The translations under genes were made by a program, and so were the position numbers. This document shows positions 23,823 to 31,453 of a DNA stretch of 35,900 bases, piece after piece. Source of the stretch: an uncultured Cardiobacterium sp. (GTDB lineage: Bacteria > Pseudomonadota > Gammaproteobacteria > Cardiobacteriales > Cardiobacteriaceae); the NCBI RefSeq assembly GCF_938028825.1, contig NZ_CALIZP010000064.1:1-35900 (forward strand), read 5' to 3'. The notes under the pieces were generated by a model. That model made no database searches and was not told the DNA's origin. It saw only the letters and a program-made list of their open reading frames with translations. The first letter of the stretch is position 1; each line of letters starts with the position of its first letter.

Positions 23823-26800
23823 ATGTACAAACTCATCGAAAGCGCCGACTACGACACCCTCTTTGCCGCCTACCTCGCCGACCATGACCAATACAGCGGC
23901 GGCGTCTTCAGCGAATACGACCTCATCATCAGCACTCTGCCCGAAGGCGACATCCTCCTGCAAAAACTGGCGGACGCACGCGGCATCGCGAGCGGCGTCC
24001 GCCCGCGCTACTGGACCAGCTTCTACTGGCACCTCGTCGAACACATCACCGGACACACCCCACGCGGCGAACAGACCCCGCTCAACAACACCGCCATCCG
24101 CTGGCACCTCTACACCTACCTCTACCGCCACGGCGATGCCATCCTCGCCGACCCCGCGCACCCGCTCCACCCGCACCTGCACCAATACTGGCCGGACGCC
24201 ACCCGCCTCACCGCCGACATGACGCGCGGCCTCTGGCACTACACCGGCCAGCTCGCCAACCTTTACAGCCAGTACCTCAATCTGCGCCCCGACTGGCTCG
24301 ACGCCTGGCGGCAAGACCCGCCGCCCGCGCTGGACGACCTCCTCCGGGGCGACGGCTTAAAACACAAACCCGCCTGGCTGGCCGCACACTACCGCGAGCA
24401 CTACCAACAACAACACCGCCTCTGGCACGCGACCCTCGCCGCCACCTACGCCGCCCGCGCCGAACGCATCCGTACCTTCTGGCACAAACTCGCGCACGAC
24501 GACGCCGCGCGCGACAAACTCCCGCCCTACATCCCGCTCTATGCGCCGACCAACCTCACCGACACCACCCTGTGCACTCTCATCCGCCTCGGCGCATACA
24601 GCGAAGTCCGCCTCTACCACCTCACCGCCGCCGACGGCGAATACAGCGACATCGTGGACAGCCGCTGGCTGCGCCGCCTCAAACTGCGCGACCCGGCACG
24701 GGCCGAGGCCCAACACTACGACCACGGCAACACCCTGCTCTCACGCTACGGCAAACAACAGCGCGACCGCGCCCGCCTCCTGCACGCCTACAGCACCGAC
24801 GACAACACCACCCAGCACGACGCCCCCACCATCACCGTCAGCAACCTCCTCAGTGCTGTGCAGGCCGACATCCGCAGCCAGAACGAAACCCACACCGCCG
24901 CCGCTCCGCACGATGCCCACGACGACAGCCTGCGCATCCACGCCTGCCACGGTACCCTGCGCCAGGCCGAAACCCTGCGCGGCGACATCATCGCCTGGCT
25001 GAACGCCGACCCGACGCGCCGCCTCTCCGACATCCTTATCCTCCTGCCCGACCCCATCGCCGCGCAAAGCATCCTGCGCGCCGTCTTCCCCAGCAGCGGC
25101 GACTACGACGGCTACCGCCTGCCCGCGCGCATCGTCGGCACCCCCGACACCGGCACCACCAGCCTCTGGCACAGCCTCGCCGGCCACTACACCCACCTGA
25201 GTGGCCGCTACGACGCCCCCACCATCACCGACTGGCTGCACAACGACGACACCGCACAAAGCCTCGGCAGCGACCACGAACACATCCAGCGCATCACCGC
25301 CGCCCTCATCCAGGCCGGCTACAAACGCGGCTTCGACAGCGAACACCTGCAACAAACCCTGCACCCCGACGACCACGACCACCGCTACACCTACACCTAC
25401 GCCCTCGACCGCCTCATCGCCGGCGTCCTCATGCCCGACAGCGACGATGACGACAACCGCGACACCATCCCGCTGCCCGGCCTCAGCCTCGCCGACCTGC
25501 CCGTCCTCGAAGCTCTCGCCAAACACGCCAACCGCAGCCGCGAACTGCGGCGCAAACTTGCCGCCCACACCCCGGCACAAGCATGGCTTGCCGACATCCG
25601 CGACACCCTGCACCGCGACTACCAGCACGCCCACGACAGCACCGCCTGGCAAACCCTGAACCGCGCCCTCACCAGCCTCGAACAACAACTCAGCGCGCAC
25701 CGCGACCTCGCCCCGCAAAACGAACAACTCTACCTGCCGCTGCCCTTCATCCTCGACAACATCGAAACCCACCTCAGCGCTCAACAAAACAGCCGCGAAC
25801 CCAGCGGCGTCATCACCATCGGCAGCCTCACCGGCCTGCGCAACCTGCCCTACAAACTCATCGCCTTCATGAACGCCGACCACGACCGCTACCCGGCGCG
25901 ACAAAACGACGAACGCTACAACCTCATCGACCTCGACCGTCCCCGCCCCGGCGACCGCAACCGCGAACAAGAAGACCTTGCCGCCCTGCTCGACAGCATC
26001 AGCCGCGCCGGAGAAACCTACTGGATCTACTACAACGCCGCCGAACCCGGCGACAACGAACCGCGCCTGCCCGCCAGCCCCATCCAGGAACTCCTGCAAT
26101 ACCTCGACGAACAGCGCGCAGAAGCCCCGCGCCACTACCACATCACCCACCCCGCCACCCCCTTCGAACCCGACCCCGCCGAAACCCGCCCTGCGCCGCT
26201 CTGGCACAACGTGCGGCAAACCCTGGCACGCCCATCCCGCCCGGCGCCGCCCTTCCTCACACTCAGCCACGCCACCCTTTCCGCAGCCGACCCTGCCGAC
26301 CCCGAAACCCTGCCGCTCGACCAACTCATCCGCGATACCCTGCGCCCCGCCGCTGCCTACGCCCGCGCCCACAACATCAGCCACGACAACCACGACGACA
26401 CCCCTGCCGCCCGCGAACCGCTGGCCGCCAGCGCCCTCGACAACTACCACATCAACGACACCATCAACCGCGCCCTCGAAGAAGGCCGCGACCCTGCCGC
26501 CCGCCTCGCCCGCCTGCCCCTCCTACCCGCAGGCATCAGCGGCAACATCCTCCTCGCACAGCGCCTCGCCGAAAACCAGGCACACTACCGTGCCCTGCTC
26601 GCCCAGAGCGGCTGCACCACCCCGCCACCTCTGGCCGAACACACCCTCGACCTCGGCGACACCCTCCTCACCGCCCGCCTGCCAACGAGCGGCAACACCT
26701 GGCCGTGCCTCTCCGCCCGCCGCCAAAAAGCCAAACACCAATACCGCTACTGGCTCGAACACCTCGCCTGGAACGCGCTTGGCACCGGTGGCGACAGCCA

Positions 26801-27149
26801 CATCCACTACGCCGACGGCGACGAACAACTGCGCGCCCTGCCGGCAGAATACGCCGCAGAACAACTGCGCACCTGGCTGGCCGTGCGCCGCAGCGCACAA
26901 CAACAACTGTGGCTGGCCCCCATCGAACTCATGCCGGCCTACCTCGACAACCTCGGCAAAAAAGACGGCGCGGACAAAAACCGGCTCCTCATCCACAAAT
27001 GGATAGACGACGACCAGAACAAAGCCGACAGCGGCGAACTGTGGCGCCACCTGTGGCGCGGCAACGAAACCATCCTCGCCGACCGCATCGCCGCCGCCCT
27101 TACAACCTACGCCCCGCTGCTACAACCCTGGCTCGACCACCGCGTTTAG
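23823..27149 (+). CDS. recC: Exodeoxyribonuclease V gamma subunit RecC
   Basis: A 1108-residue subunit of RecBCD, close to the 1122 residues of E. coli RecC. RecC is a catalytically dead helicase-like protein that scans for Chi and splits the strands for double-strand-break repair. Supporting segments are the N-terminal helicase-like portion (RPRYWTSFYWHLVEHITG, then LRPDWLDAWR), the central IRIHACHG-type motif read as LRIHACHGTLRQAETLRGDI, the GVITIGSLTGLRNLPYKLIAF block with DRYPARQ, and the nuclease-like C-terminal fold ending LLIHKWIDDDQ and LWRGNETILADR. recB and recD are not in the window. No clear Shine-Dalgarno precedes the ATG. It ends at a strong bidirectional terminator. Confidence 0.95.
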   Translation: MYKLIESADYDTLFAAYLADHDQYSGGVFSEYDLIISTLPEGDILLQKLADARGIASGVRPRYWTSFYWHLVEHITGHTPRGEQTPLNNTAIRWHLYTYLYRHGDAILADPAHPLHPHLHQYWPDATRLTADMTRGLWHYTGQLANLYSQYLNLRPDWLDAWRQDPPPALDDLLRGDGLKHKPAWLAAHYREHYQQQHRLWHATLAATYAARAERIRTFWHKLAHDDAARDKLPPYIPLYAPTNLTDTTLCTLIRLGAYSEVRLYHLTAADGEYSDIVDSRWLRRLKLRDPARAEAQHYDHGNTLLSRYGKQQRDRARLLHAYSTDDNTTQHDAPTITVSNLLSAVQADIRSQNETHTAAAPHDAHDDSLRIHACHGTLRQAETLRGDIIAWLNADPTRRLSDILILLPDPIAAQSILRAVFPSSGDYDGYRLPARIVGTPDTGTTSLWHSLAGHYTHLSGRYDAPTITDWLHNDDTAQSLGSDHEHIQRITAALIQAGYKRGFDSEHLQQTLHPDDHDHRYTYTYALDRLIAGVLMPDSDDDDNRDTIPLPGLSLADLPVLEALAKHANRSRELRRKLAAHTPAQAWLADIRDTLHRDYQHAHDSTAWQTLNRALTSLEQQLSAHRDLAPQNEQLYLPLPFILDNIETHLSAQQNSREPSGVITIGSLTGLRNLPYKLIAFMNADHDRYPARQNDERYNLIDLDRPRPGDRNREQEDLAALLDSISRAGETYWIYYNAAEPGDNEPRLPASPIQELLQYLDEQRAEAPRHYHITHPATPFEPDPAETRPAPLWHNVRQTLARPSRPAPPFLTLSHATLSAADPADPETLPLDQLIRDTLRPAAAYARAHNISHDNHDDTPAAREPLAASALDNYHINDTINRALEEGRDPAARLARLPLLPAGISGNILLAQRLAENQAHYRALLAQSGCTTPPPLAEHTLDLGDTLLTARLPTSGNTWPCLSARRQKAKHQYRYWLEHLAWNALGTGGDSHIHYADGDEQLRALPAEYAAEQLRTWLAVRRSAQQQLWLAPIELMPAYLDNLGKKDGADKNRLLIHKWIDDDQNKADSGELWRHLWRGNETILADRIAAALTTYAPLLQPWLDHRV

Positions 27150-27199
27150 GGCTGTGGCTACATAGCCGCCCGGCGTGTACCTGATCCGAAACCCGCACG

Positions 27200-27231
27200 A
27201 AAAAGCCCCGCACGCCTTGTGCGGGGCTTTT
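27200..27231. terminator. Bidirectional rho-independent terminator
   Basis: AAAAGCCCCGCAC pairs perfectly over 13 bp with GTGCGGGGCTTTT around a GCCTT loop. It lies between the convergent recC and CAP-lipoprotein genes, with A- and T-runs on either side, so it can serve both. Confidence 0.93.
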
Positions 27232-27263
27232 GTCATGAGCGGCGCTTTCGTCCTGCGTGCCAT

Positions 27264-28532
27264 CTATGGTCCGACGCGTTTCGCGCCGTAAACGCCACGA
27301 TAGTCGGCGCCGCCGCTGATACTGCGGCTGAACTGGCCGCCGAGTTCTTCGCCATCCTGGCCGTAGAGGCGGGCATGGCCGTTGTCGCTCTGGAAGCGCT
27401 GCGTACCGCTGTCCCAGTGCAGGGTGTCGGTGAAATCCAGGCGAGCATCGCGGTGCAGGTTGCTGCCGTCAAGATTGCCGCTCTGGCTGTTGCCCAGGGT
27501 CAGGGTCAGGGTTTTGCTGTTGCTGCCGTAATCCACGCGGGCGCTGACGTCGGCGATGGCGCGGCTGCTCTGGTTGATGTCGCCGATGGCGCTGCCCTTG
27601 TAGTCGGCGCGCAGAGTGGCATTGTCCGCCGGGATGAAGGGTTTGCCGACATTCAGATAGGCTTCGGGGATGCCGCTCCGGGTGGCGGCGATTTCGCCGA
27701 AGGTCTGGTATGACCAGCCGGCGGCTTGATGCGGACACAGGATGAGGGTGTGTTCGCTATCCAGGGCGAGGCTTTGCGCGGTGCTGTATATGCCGCGATT
27801 TTGCCCGCTTTGTCCGGTGCCGGCGGCGTTTTCCATGCCGTGCAGGGAGAGACGGCCGTTCGCGTCATAGCCGGTGTGTCCGGCGACGGCGGCGCGGATG
27901 GCCGCCGCATCGAGCGGGGCGATGTAGTAGTAGCGGCTGCGGATGCCGCTGCTGCCGAAGATTTCCGCCCAGTGGTGGCGGTATTGGTTGCTTGCGTGGT
28001 AGTAGTAGCCGATGCCGGTATCGGTGTAGGCGGCGTCGGTCATGCTTTTGTAGTGGTTCGGGCTGTTGCGCCATTGGGCGACGGTGTCTTTGGCATACGG
28101 GCTGCCGGTCGCGATGCTTTCGCCCACGGCCGCATTGTTGCCGCCGCCGGTCAGGGTGTATTCGCTGAGCGGGTTGTCGCCGTTCGGCCGCTTGTGCGCG
28201 TTCAGGGTGGCGAGTTCCTGCGCGCGCACGGAGGCGTAGGCCGCGAGGCTCTCGTTGTAACGCAGCGGCGCGAGGCCTTTTTCGGCGCGTTCCCGGTTGA
28301 CGAGGGCGAGCGCTTCATCCGTTTCTTTCCGGATGTCGGCAGACGGGCGGGCGACGGCATACGGCGGCAGCTGGATGTCGCCGAGGTCAACGGTATCGGT
28401 GCTTTGCGGCGCGGGGGTGTTCGGATTGTCCGGCGCGGGTCTGTCCGCAGGCAGGTTGTTGCCGCCGCCACTGCCGCCGCAGGCGGTGAGCAGGGTGAGG
28501 GCGAGGACGCTTGTCAGGGTTTGGGTTTTCAT
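27264..28532 (-). CDS. Surface lipoprotein candidate: CAP/SCP domain fused to a TbpB-like barrel
   Basis: A 422-residue lipoprotein. Residues 1-17 are a signal peptide with lipobox LTAC; the acylated Cys18 is followed by a Gly/Ser/Asn-rich linker as in surface lipoproteins. Residues about 68-195 form a CAP/SCP (PR-1-like) domain: ALALVNRERAEKGLAPL, AHKRPNG (His113), VGESIA (Glu138), WRNSPNHYKSM (His160) and HHWAEIFG. Residues about 268-422 resemble the C-terminal 8-strand barrel of TbpB/fHbp-type lipoproteins: WSYQTFGEI, NATLRADYKGSAIGD, and the hallmark ending ARLYGQDGEELGGQFS then YRGVYGAKR. That barrel is the part Slam translocons act on in known cargo. RBS is AGGAG. It may share an operon with two upstream glutathione transferase genes. 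Function of the CAP domain is unknown. Confidence 0.85.
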   Translation of the reverse strand: MKTQTLTSVLALTLLTACGGSGGGNNLPADRPAPDNPNTPAPQSTDTVDLGDIQLPPYAVARPSADIRKETDEALALVNRERAEKGLAPLRYNESLAAYASVRAQELATLNAHKRPNGDNPLSEYTLTGGGNNAAVGESIATGSPYAKDTVAQWRNSPNHYKSMTDAAYTDTGIGYYYHASNQYRHHWAEIFGSSGIRSRYYYIAPLDAAAIRAAVAGHTGYDANGRLSLHGMENAAGTGQSGQNRGIYSTAQSLALDSEHTLILCPHQAAGWSYQTFGEIAATRSGIPEAYLNVGKPFIPADNATLRADYKGSAIGDINQSSRAIADVSARVDYGSNSKTLTLTLGNSQSGNLDGSNLHRDARLDFTDTLHWDSGTQRFQSDNGHARLYGQDGEELGGQFSRSISGGADYRGVYGAKRVGP

Positions 28533-28592
28533 GTTTTCTCCTGTGTTTCGGGGACGCCAGTGTAACCAGGCCCTTATGCCGCAGGCGCGGCG

Positions 28593-29189
28593 TTACAGGT
28601 CGGCGACGCGGGCGGGCAGTTTTTGCAGCTGCGCGGTGTCGGTTTTCTGCATGAAGTCGCGTTGCAGGAAGGCGTCCACGGCGCGGCGGTTGTCCGGCGT
28701 GATGTGGGCGTCGTAGATGTCCGGCAGGCGCATGCGGAGGTAGTTCAGGCCGTTACCGAGGATGATGTGCCCCCAGTCGTCGCTCTGCGCGTCGAGTTGC
28801 GGTGCAAGCGGCAGGGCGCGGGCGAGGGCGGCGCGGCTGCGCGCGATGTGCGGATGCGGGATGCTGCCCGGCGGCTGGTGCATGTTGAGCGCGTAGGCGC
28901 GCACGGTCTGGTTGATGGCGGCGATGCCCCAGCTGGCGCGAGCGCAGGTGCCGCCGCCGCGCAGCACGCGGTCATCCAGGTACTGCATGATGATGAGGCT
29001 TTCGCTGATGAGGTGTCCGTCGTCGCAGTGGAGTGCCGGGATTTGGCTGAACGGGTTGACGGCGAGCAGTTCGGGCGGATTTTCCCAGGGCAGGACGAAT
29101 TGCAGTTGCAGGTCGCTTTTGCCGCTGCGCAGCGCCGCGATGAGGGCGAGGCGGGCGTAGGGCGAGGTGGTGCTGAGGTAGAGTTTCAT
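28593..29189 (-). CDS. Glutathione S-transferase family protein (tandem copy 2)
   Basis: A 198-residue GST-fold protein. The thioredoxin-like N-terminus starts MKLYLSTTSPYARLALIAAL, with NPFSQIPAL (cis-Pro, glutathione site) and ISESLIIMQYLDD (the Glu-Ser pair that binds the gamma-glutamyl group). The C-terminal domain is helical. The ATG at 29189 begins the conserved region; the frame upstream is open only by antisense chance. It is paralogous to the gene 19 bp upstream, with which it shares the STTSPYAR start. Substrate unknown. Confidence 0.88.
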   Translation of the reverse strand: MKLYLSTTSPYARLALIAALRSGKSDLQLQFVLPWENPPELLAVNPFSQIPALHCDDGHLISESLIIMQYLDDRVLRGGGTCARASWGIAAINQTVRAYALNMHQPPGSIPHPHIARSRAALARALPLAPQLDAQSDDWGHIILGNGLNYLRMRLPDIYDAHITPDNRRAVDAFLQRDFMQKTDTAQLQKLPARVADL

Positions 29190-29208
29190 CGGGGTTCTCC
29201 GGTTGGGT

Positions 29209-29820
29209 TTATTGCACCGCGTGGCGCAGGGCGCCGATAGTGGCGGGATGCTGTTCCAGTTGCGCGATGGCAACGGCGCGCACGTCGGGACGTTCGCAGT
29301 AGGCGGCAAACGCCTGCCGGTTGGCGGCGCCGAGGTGGGCGTGGTAGAGGTCGTTGTGGCGCAGTTCGGCATAGGAGATCGCCATGCCGAGGACGTGGGT
29401 GGCGATGTCATTGCTTGTCGCATCAAGCGGCGGGCAGTGGGCGAGGCCGCGTGCGATGGCGTCACGGGCGCGCGCGATGTGCGGGTGCGCAGGGATGTTT
29501 GCCGGCTGGAAGCGGGCGAGAGAATAGGCTTTCACCACCTGGTCGAGCAGTTCGTAGCCGTAGCCCGCCAGCGCCGCTTGCTGTGCGCCCCGGAAGGGGT
29601 GGTCGAAGAGATAATCGAGGATGAGCGGGCTGTTGGTGATGATGGTGCCGTTGTCAGTGATGAGCGTCGGCACTTGCGAGAGCGGGTTGACGGCGGTGAG
29701 TTCTTTTGGCGTCGTCCACGGGTCGACATAGGCGAGTTGCAGCGTGTCCATGCCGCGCGCGAGGGCGGCGAGCATGACCATGCGGGCGTAGGGGGAAGTG
29801 GTGCTGGTGTAGAGTTTCAT
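29209..29820 (-). CDS. Glutathione S-transferase family protein (tandem copy 1)
   Basis: A 203-residue GST-fold protein beginning MKLYTSTTSPYARMVMLAAL, with NPLSQVPTL and ITNSPLILDYLFD, in which the usual Glu-Ser of the glutathione site is Asn-Ser. The helical C-terminal domain is present. The ATG at 29820 starts the conserved strand; ten extra residues from an upstream in-frame Met are unlikely. It is first in a probable minus-strand operon with its paralogue and the CAP lipoprotein. A TACAAT -10-like box lies at 29849-29854, reading on the minus strand. Confidence 0.88.
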   Translation of the reverse strand: MKLYTSTTSPYARMVMLAALARGMDTLQLAYVDPWTTPKELTAVNPLSQVPTLITDNGTIITNSPLILDYLFDHPFRGAQQAALAGYGYELLDQVVKAYSLARFQPANIPAHPHIARARDAIARGLAHCPPLDATSNDIATHVLGMAISYAELRHNDLYHAHLGAANRQAFAAYCERPDVRAVAIAQLEQHPATIGALRHAVQ

Positions 29821-29860
29821 GGGGTTATCTCCGGATGGGTTTGGCCGCATTGTACGCGCC

Positions 29861-29882
29861 CTGCCGCCGGGCGGGGCGGCAG
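29861..29882. repeat. GC hairpin upstream of the GST pair
   Basis: CTGCCGCC pairs perfectly with GGCGGCAG around GGGCGG. It lies between the GST operon and the membrane-protein pair and could be a transcription end for the latter, though no T-run is present. Confidence 0.4.
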
Positions 29883-30018
29883 CACACTGCTGTTTATACT
29901 AACGGCAGGCAGATGTTGGTGTGGTTCCGGGCGGGCGTATCATCATTGCATTGCATATTTGAGATATTCCAACACCACGGGGGCGGCGGCGATGGTCAGA
30001 CCTTTGCGACGGAACCAG

Positions 30019-30522
30019 TCAAGGAACCAGAATGTCGAGGCGTTTGATGATGCCGCTCTGCGGCCAGTATGCGACGCGGATTTCGCGGGCGCTTTGCAGC
30101 GGGCGGTAATGGCGGTTGTCAATGGGCAATTCCCTGTGGATGGCGGGCAGGACGAGGCGGAAACCGCCGCCGTTGTAGAGGTCGGGCATGGTCTCGCGGA
30201 TATGGAAATCACGGGTAGTCAGGATTTTGCTGCCACCGATGAGGTCAAGGCAGACGGGGGCGGCCATGACGCCGGCCGCGATGCCTGCGGCCAGCACACA
30301 GAGGCGGGGGCATTGGTAACGCAGGCTCAGGCGGTCATGCCGGCGGGTGCGCCATAAATAGCGCGCACAAGGGAGGAGCAGGAGAGCGAGGAAAAGCGGG
30401 CGCAGCAGGGCGGGGCGGCCTTCATCCGGCAGGAAGATGTCGCAGGCAAAATAGATGACGCCACAGGCGGCAAAAACAGGCGCCTCGCGGTAAAGGCCAG
30501 CAAAATAGCGCGGCAGGGGCAT
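30019..30522 (-). CDS. Membrane protein of unknown function, paralogue B
   Basis: A 167-residue protein I do not recognise. Two hydrophobic segments lie near residues 14-30 and 40-52, then another near 73-93, followed by an exported or cytoplasmic domain of about 70 residues. It is clearly paralogous to the gene upstream: both share REAP near the N-terminus, FLPDEGR at the first membrane segment, TT-DFH in the soluble part, and a C-terminal RPLQxAxEIRVxYWPQSxII motif. Its ATG overlaps the upstream stop by one base (TGATG), so translation is coupled. Just past its stop, another frame continues for 28 codons (FWFLDWFRRKGLTIAAAPVV and on), which may mean the C-terminus is frameshifted. Confidence 0.7.
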   Translation of the reverse strand: MPLPRYFAGLYREAPVFAACGVIYFACDIFLPDEGRPALLRPLFLALLLLPCARYLWRTRRHDRLSLRYQCPRLCVLAAGIAAGVMAAPVCLDLIGGSKILTTRDFHIRETMPDLYNGGGFRLVLPAIHRELPIDNRHYRPLQSAREIRVAYWPQSGIIKRLDILVP

Positions 30523-31031
30523 CAGCGCAGGATCTCGATTTTGTAGATGATGTCGCTCTGCGGCCAGTATTCGACACGGATTTCATGCGCGTTTTGCAGC
30601 GGGCGGACGCGCTTCTTTTCCAGCACCAGTTCGGCGTGTTTTTCCAGCAGGACAAGGCGGTAGCGGCTGTCGTAGCAGCGGACTTTGTAGAAGGGGCCGC
30701 AATAGCGGGTTTTGACGTGGAAATCCGCTGTGGTAACGGTCACGCGCGGGCGGTGCAGGTCAATCAGCGCCGGTACGGCGAGGTAGAAACCGGCGGCGAG
30801 GAAGATGAGGGTGGTGATGAGCGGGAAACCTTCGGCGAGACGCTCGCGGCTGCGGCTGCGCCAGACATGGATGCCGAGCGGGATGGCGAAGACACCGACG
30901 CTGAGGTTTTTCAGCAGGGCGATGCGGCCTTCATCGGGCAGGAAGAAAATGGCGGCGAGGCAGAAGATGACGCAGGCGGTGAGGGCGGGGGCTTCGCGGA
31001 AGTTTTCGGGGAGATTTTCGAGAAGGTTCAT
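30522..31031 (-). CDS. Membrane protein of unknown function, paralogue A
   Basis: A 169-residue protein I do not recognise. Hydrophobic segments lie near residues 17-31, 41-54 and 70-90; the second half is soluble and rich in basic residues and beta-strand-like stretches (YRLVLLEKHAELVLEKK). It shares FLPDEGR and RPLQNAHEIRVEYWPQSDII with the downstream paralogue, so the pair arose by tandem duplication. The ATG at 31031 is the first in frame. It is divergent from the small HMA-fold gene. No domain with known function is evident. Confidence 0.72.
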   Translation of the reverse strand: MNLLENLPENFREAPALTACVIFCLAAIFFLPDEGRIALLKNLSVGVFAIPLGIHVWRSRSRERLAEGFPLITTLIFLAAGFYLAVPALIDLHRPRVTVTTADFHVKTRYCGPFYKVRCYDSRYRLVLLEKHAELVLEKKRVRPLQNAHEIRVEYWPQSDIIYKIEILR

Positions 31032-31130
31032 GGCGGTGTCCGGTGGGGGGAATGCGCAGGGCGGCAGGCAGCGGTCATTTTATGCTCATGATGTTCTTTT
31101 GAAAAACGCGTGGAATTTCACCGGATAACG

Positions 31131-31152
31131 ATAAATCTTGGCATAAATCTTG
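31131..31152 (+). promoter_or_regulatory. Direct repeat upstream of the HMA-fold gene
   Basis: ATAAATCTTG occurs twice (31131-31140 and 31143-31152) with 12-bp spacing, 48-69 bp before the ATG. The spacing is close to one helical turn, which would suit a dimeric regulator, or the repeat may simply form the promoter. Confidence 0.35.
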
Positions 31153-31199
31153 CATCTTTGTTCATGACCCGTTAACCCTTAATTCATATGGAGAAAAAC

Positions 31200-31406
31200 A
31201 TGGCGCAAACGTTATTCAAAGCCAGCGGCCTGACCGCAGACAAAGCCGACAAGCTCAAAGAGGCCGGTATGGCCGTCGCGGGTGTCCGCTGGGTCAATAT
31301 CAATAATGACAATGTGGTCGTCACCCACGATGATCATTTCGATGCGGATGCTTTTGTCGGCGCGTTGCACGGCGCGGATGGCAGCGTCAGCGTGACGAAA
31401 GCCTGA
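31200..31406 (+). CDS. Small HMA-fold protein lacking the CxxC motif
   Basis: A 68-residue protein with the beta-alpha-beta-beta-alpha-beta pattern of heavy-metal-associated (HMA) domains: TLFKASGL, helix TADKADKLKEAGMAV, GVRWVNIN, NVVVTHDD, helix DADAFVGALHG and SVSVTKA. Where HMA metallochaperones have CxxC, this protein has Ala-Asp-Lys-Ala, so copper binding in the usual way is not possible. The ATG at 31200 is chosen because GGAG sits eight bases upstream; an in-frame ATG at 31188 overlaps that site. It is transcribed alone between a divergent gene and a strong terminator. Function unknown. Confidence 0.72.
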   Translation: MAQTLFKASGLTADKADKLKEAGMAVAGVRWVNINNDNVVVTHDDHFDADAFVGALHGADGSVSVTKA

Positions 31407-31425
31407 GCACCGCCGGGGCTTGTGC

Positions 31426-31453
31426 AAAAACGCAGCGTCTGCTGCGTTTTTTT
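31426..31453. terminator. Bidirectional rho-independent terminator
   Basis: AAAAACGCAGC pairs perfectly over 11 bp with GCTGCGTTTTT around a GTCT loop, between the convergent HMA-fold and truD genes. The truD stop codon overlaps its end. Confidence 0.93.

Noticed and set aside
24741..26450. 569-codon minus-strand frame inside recC
   Set aside because: It is antisense to a clear RecC sequence and is made of Val/Gly/Ala runs typical of shadow frames in this genome.
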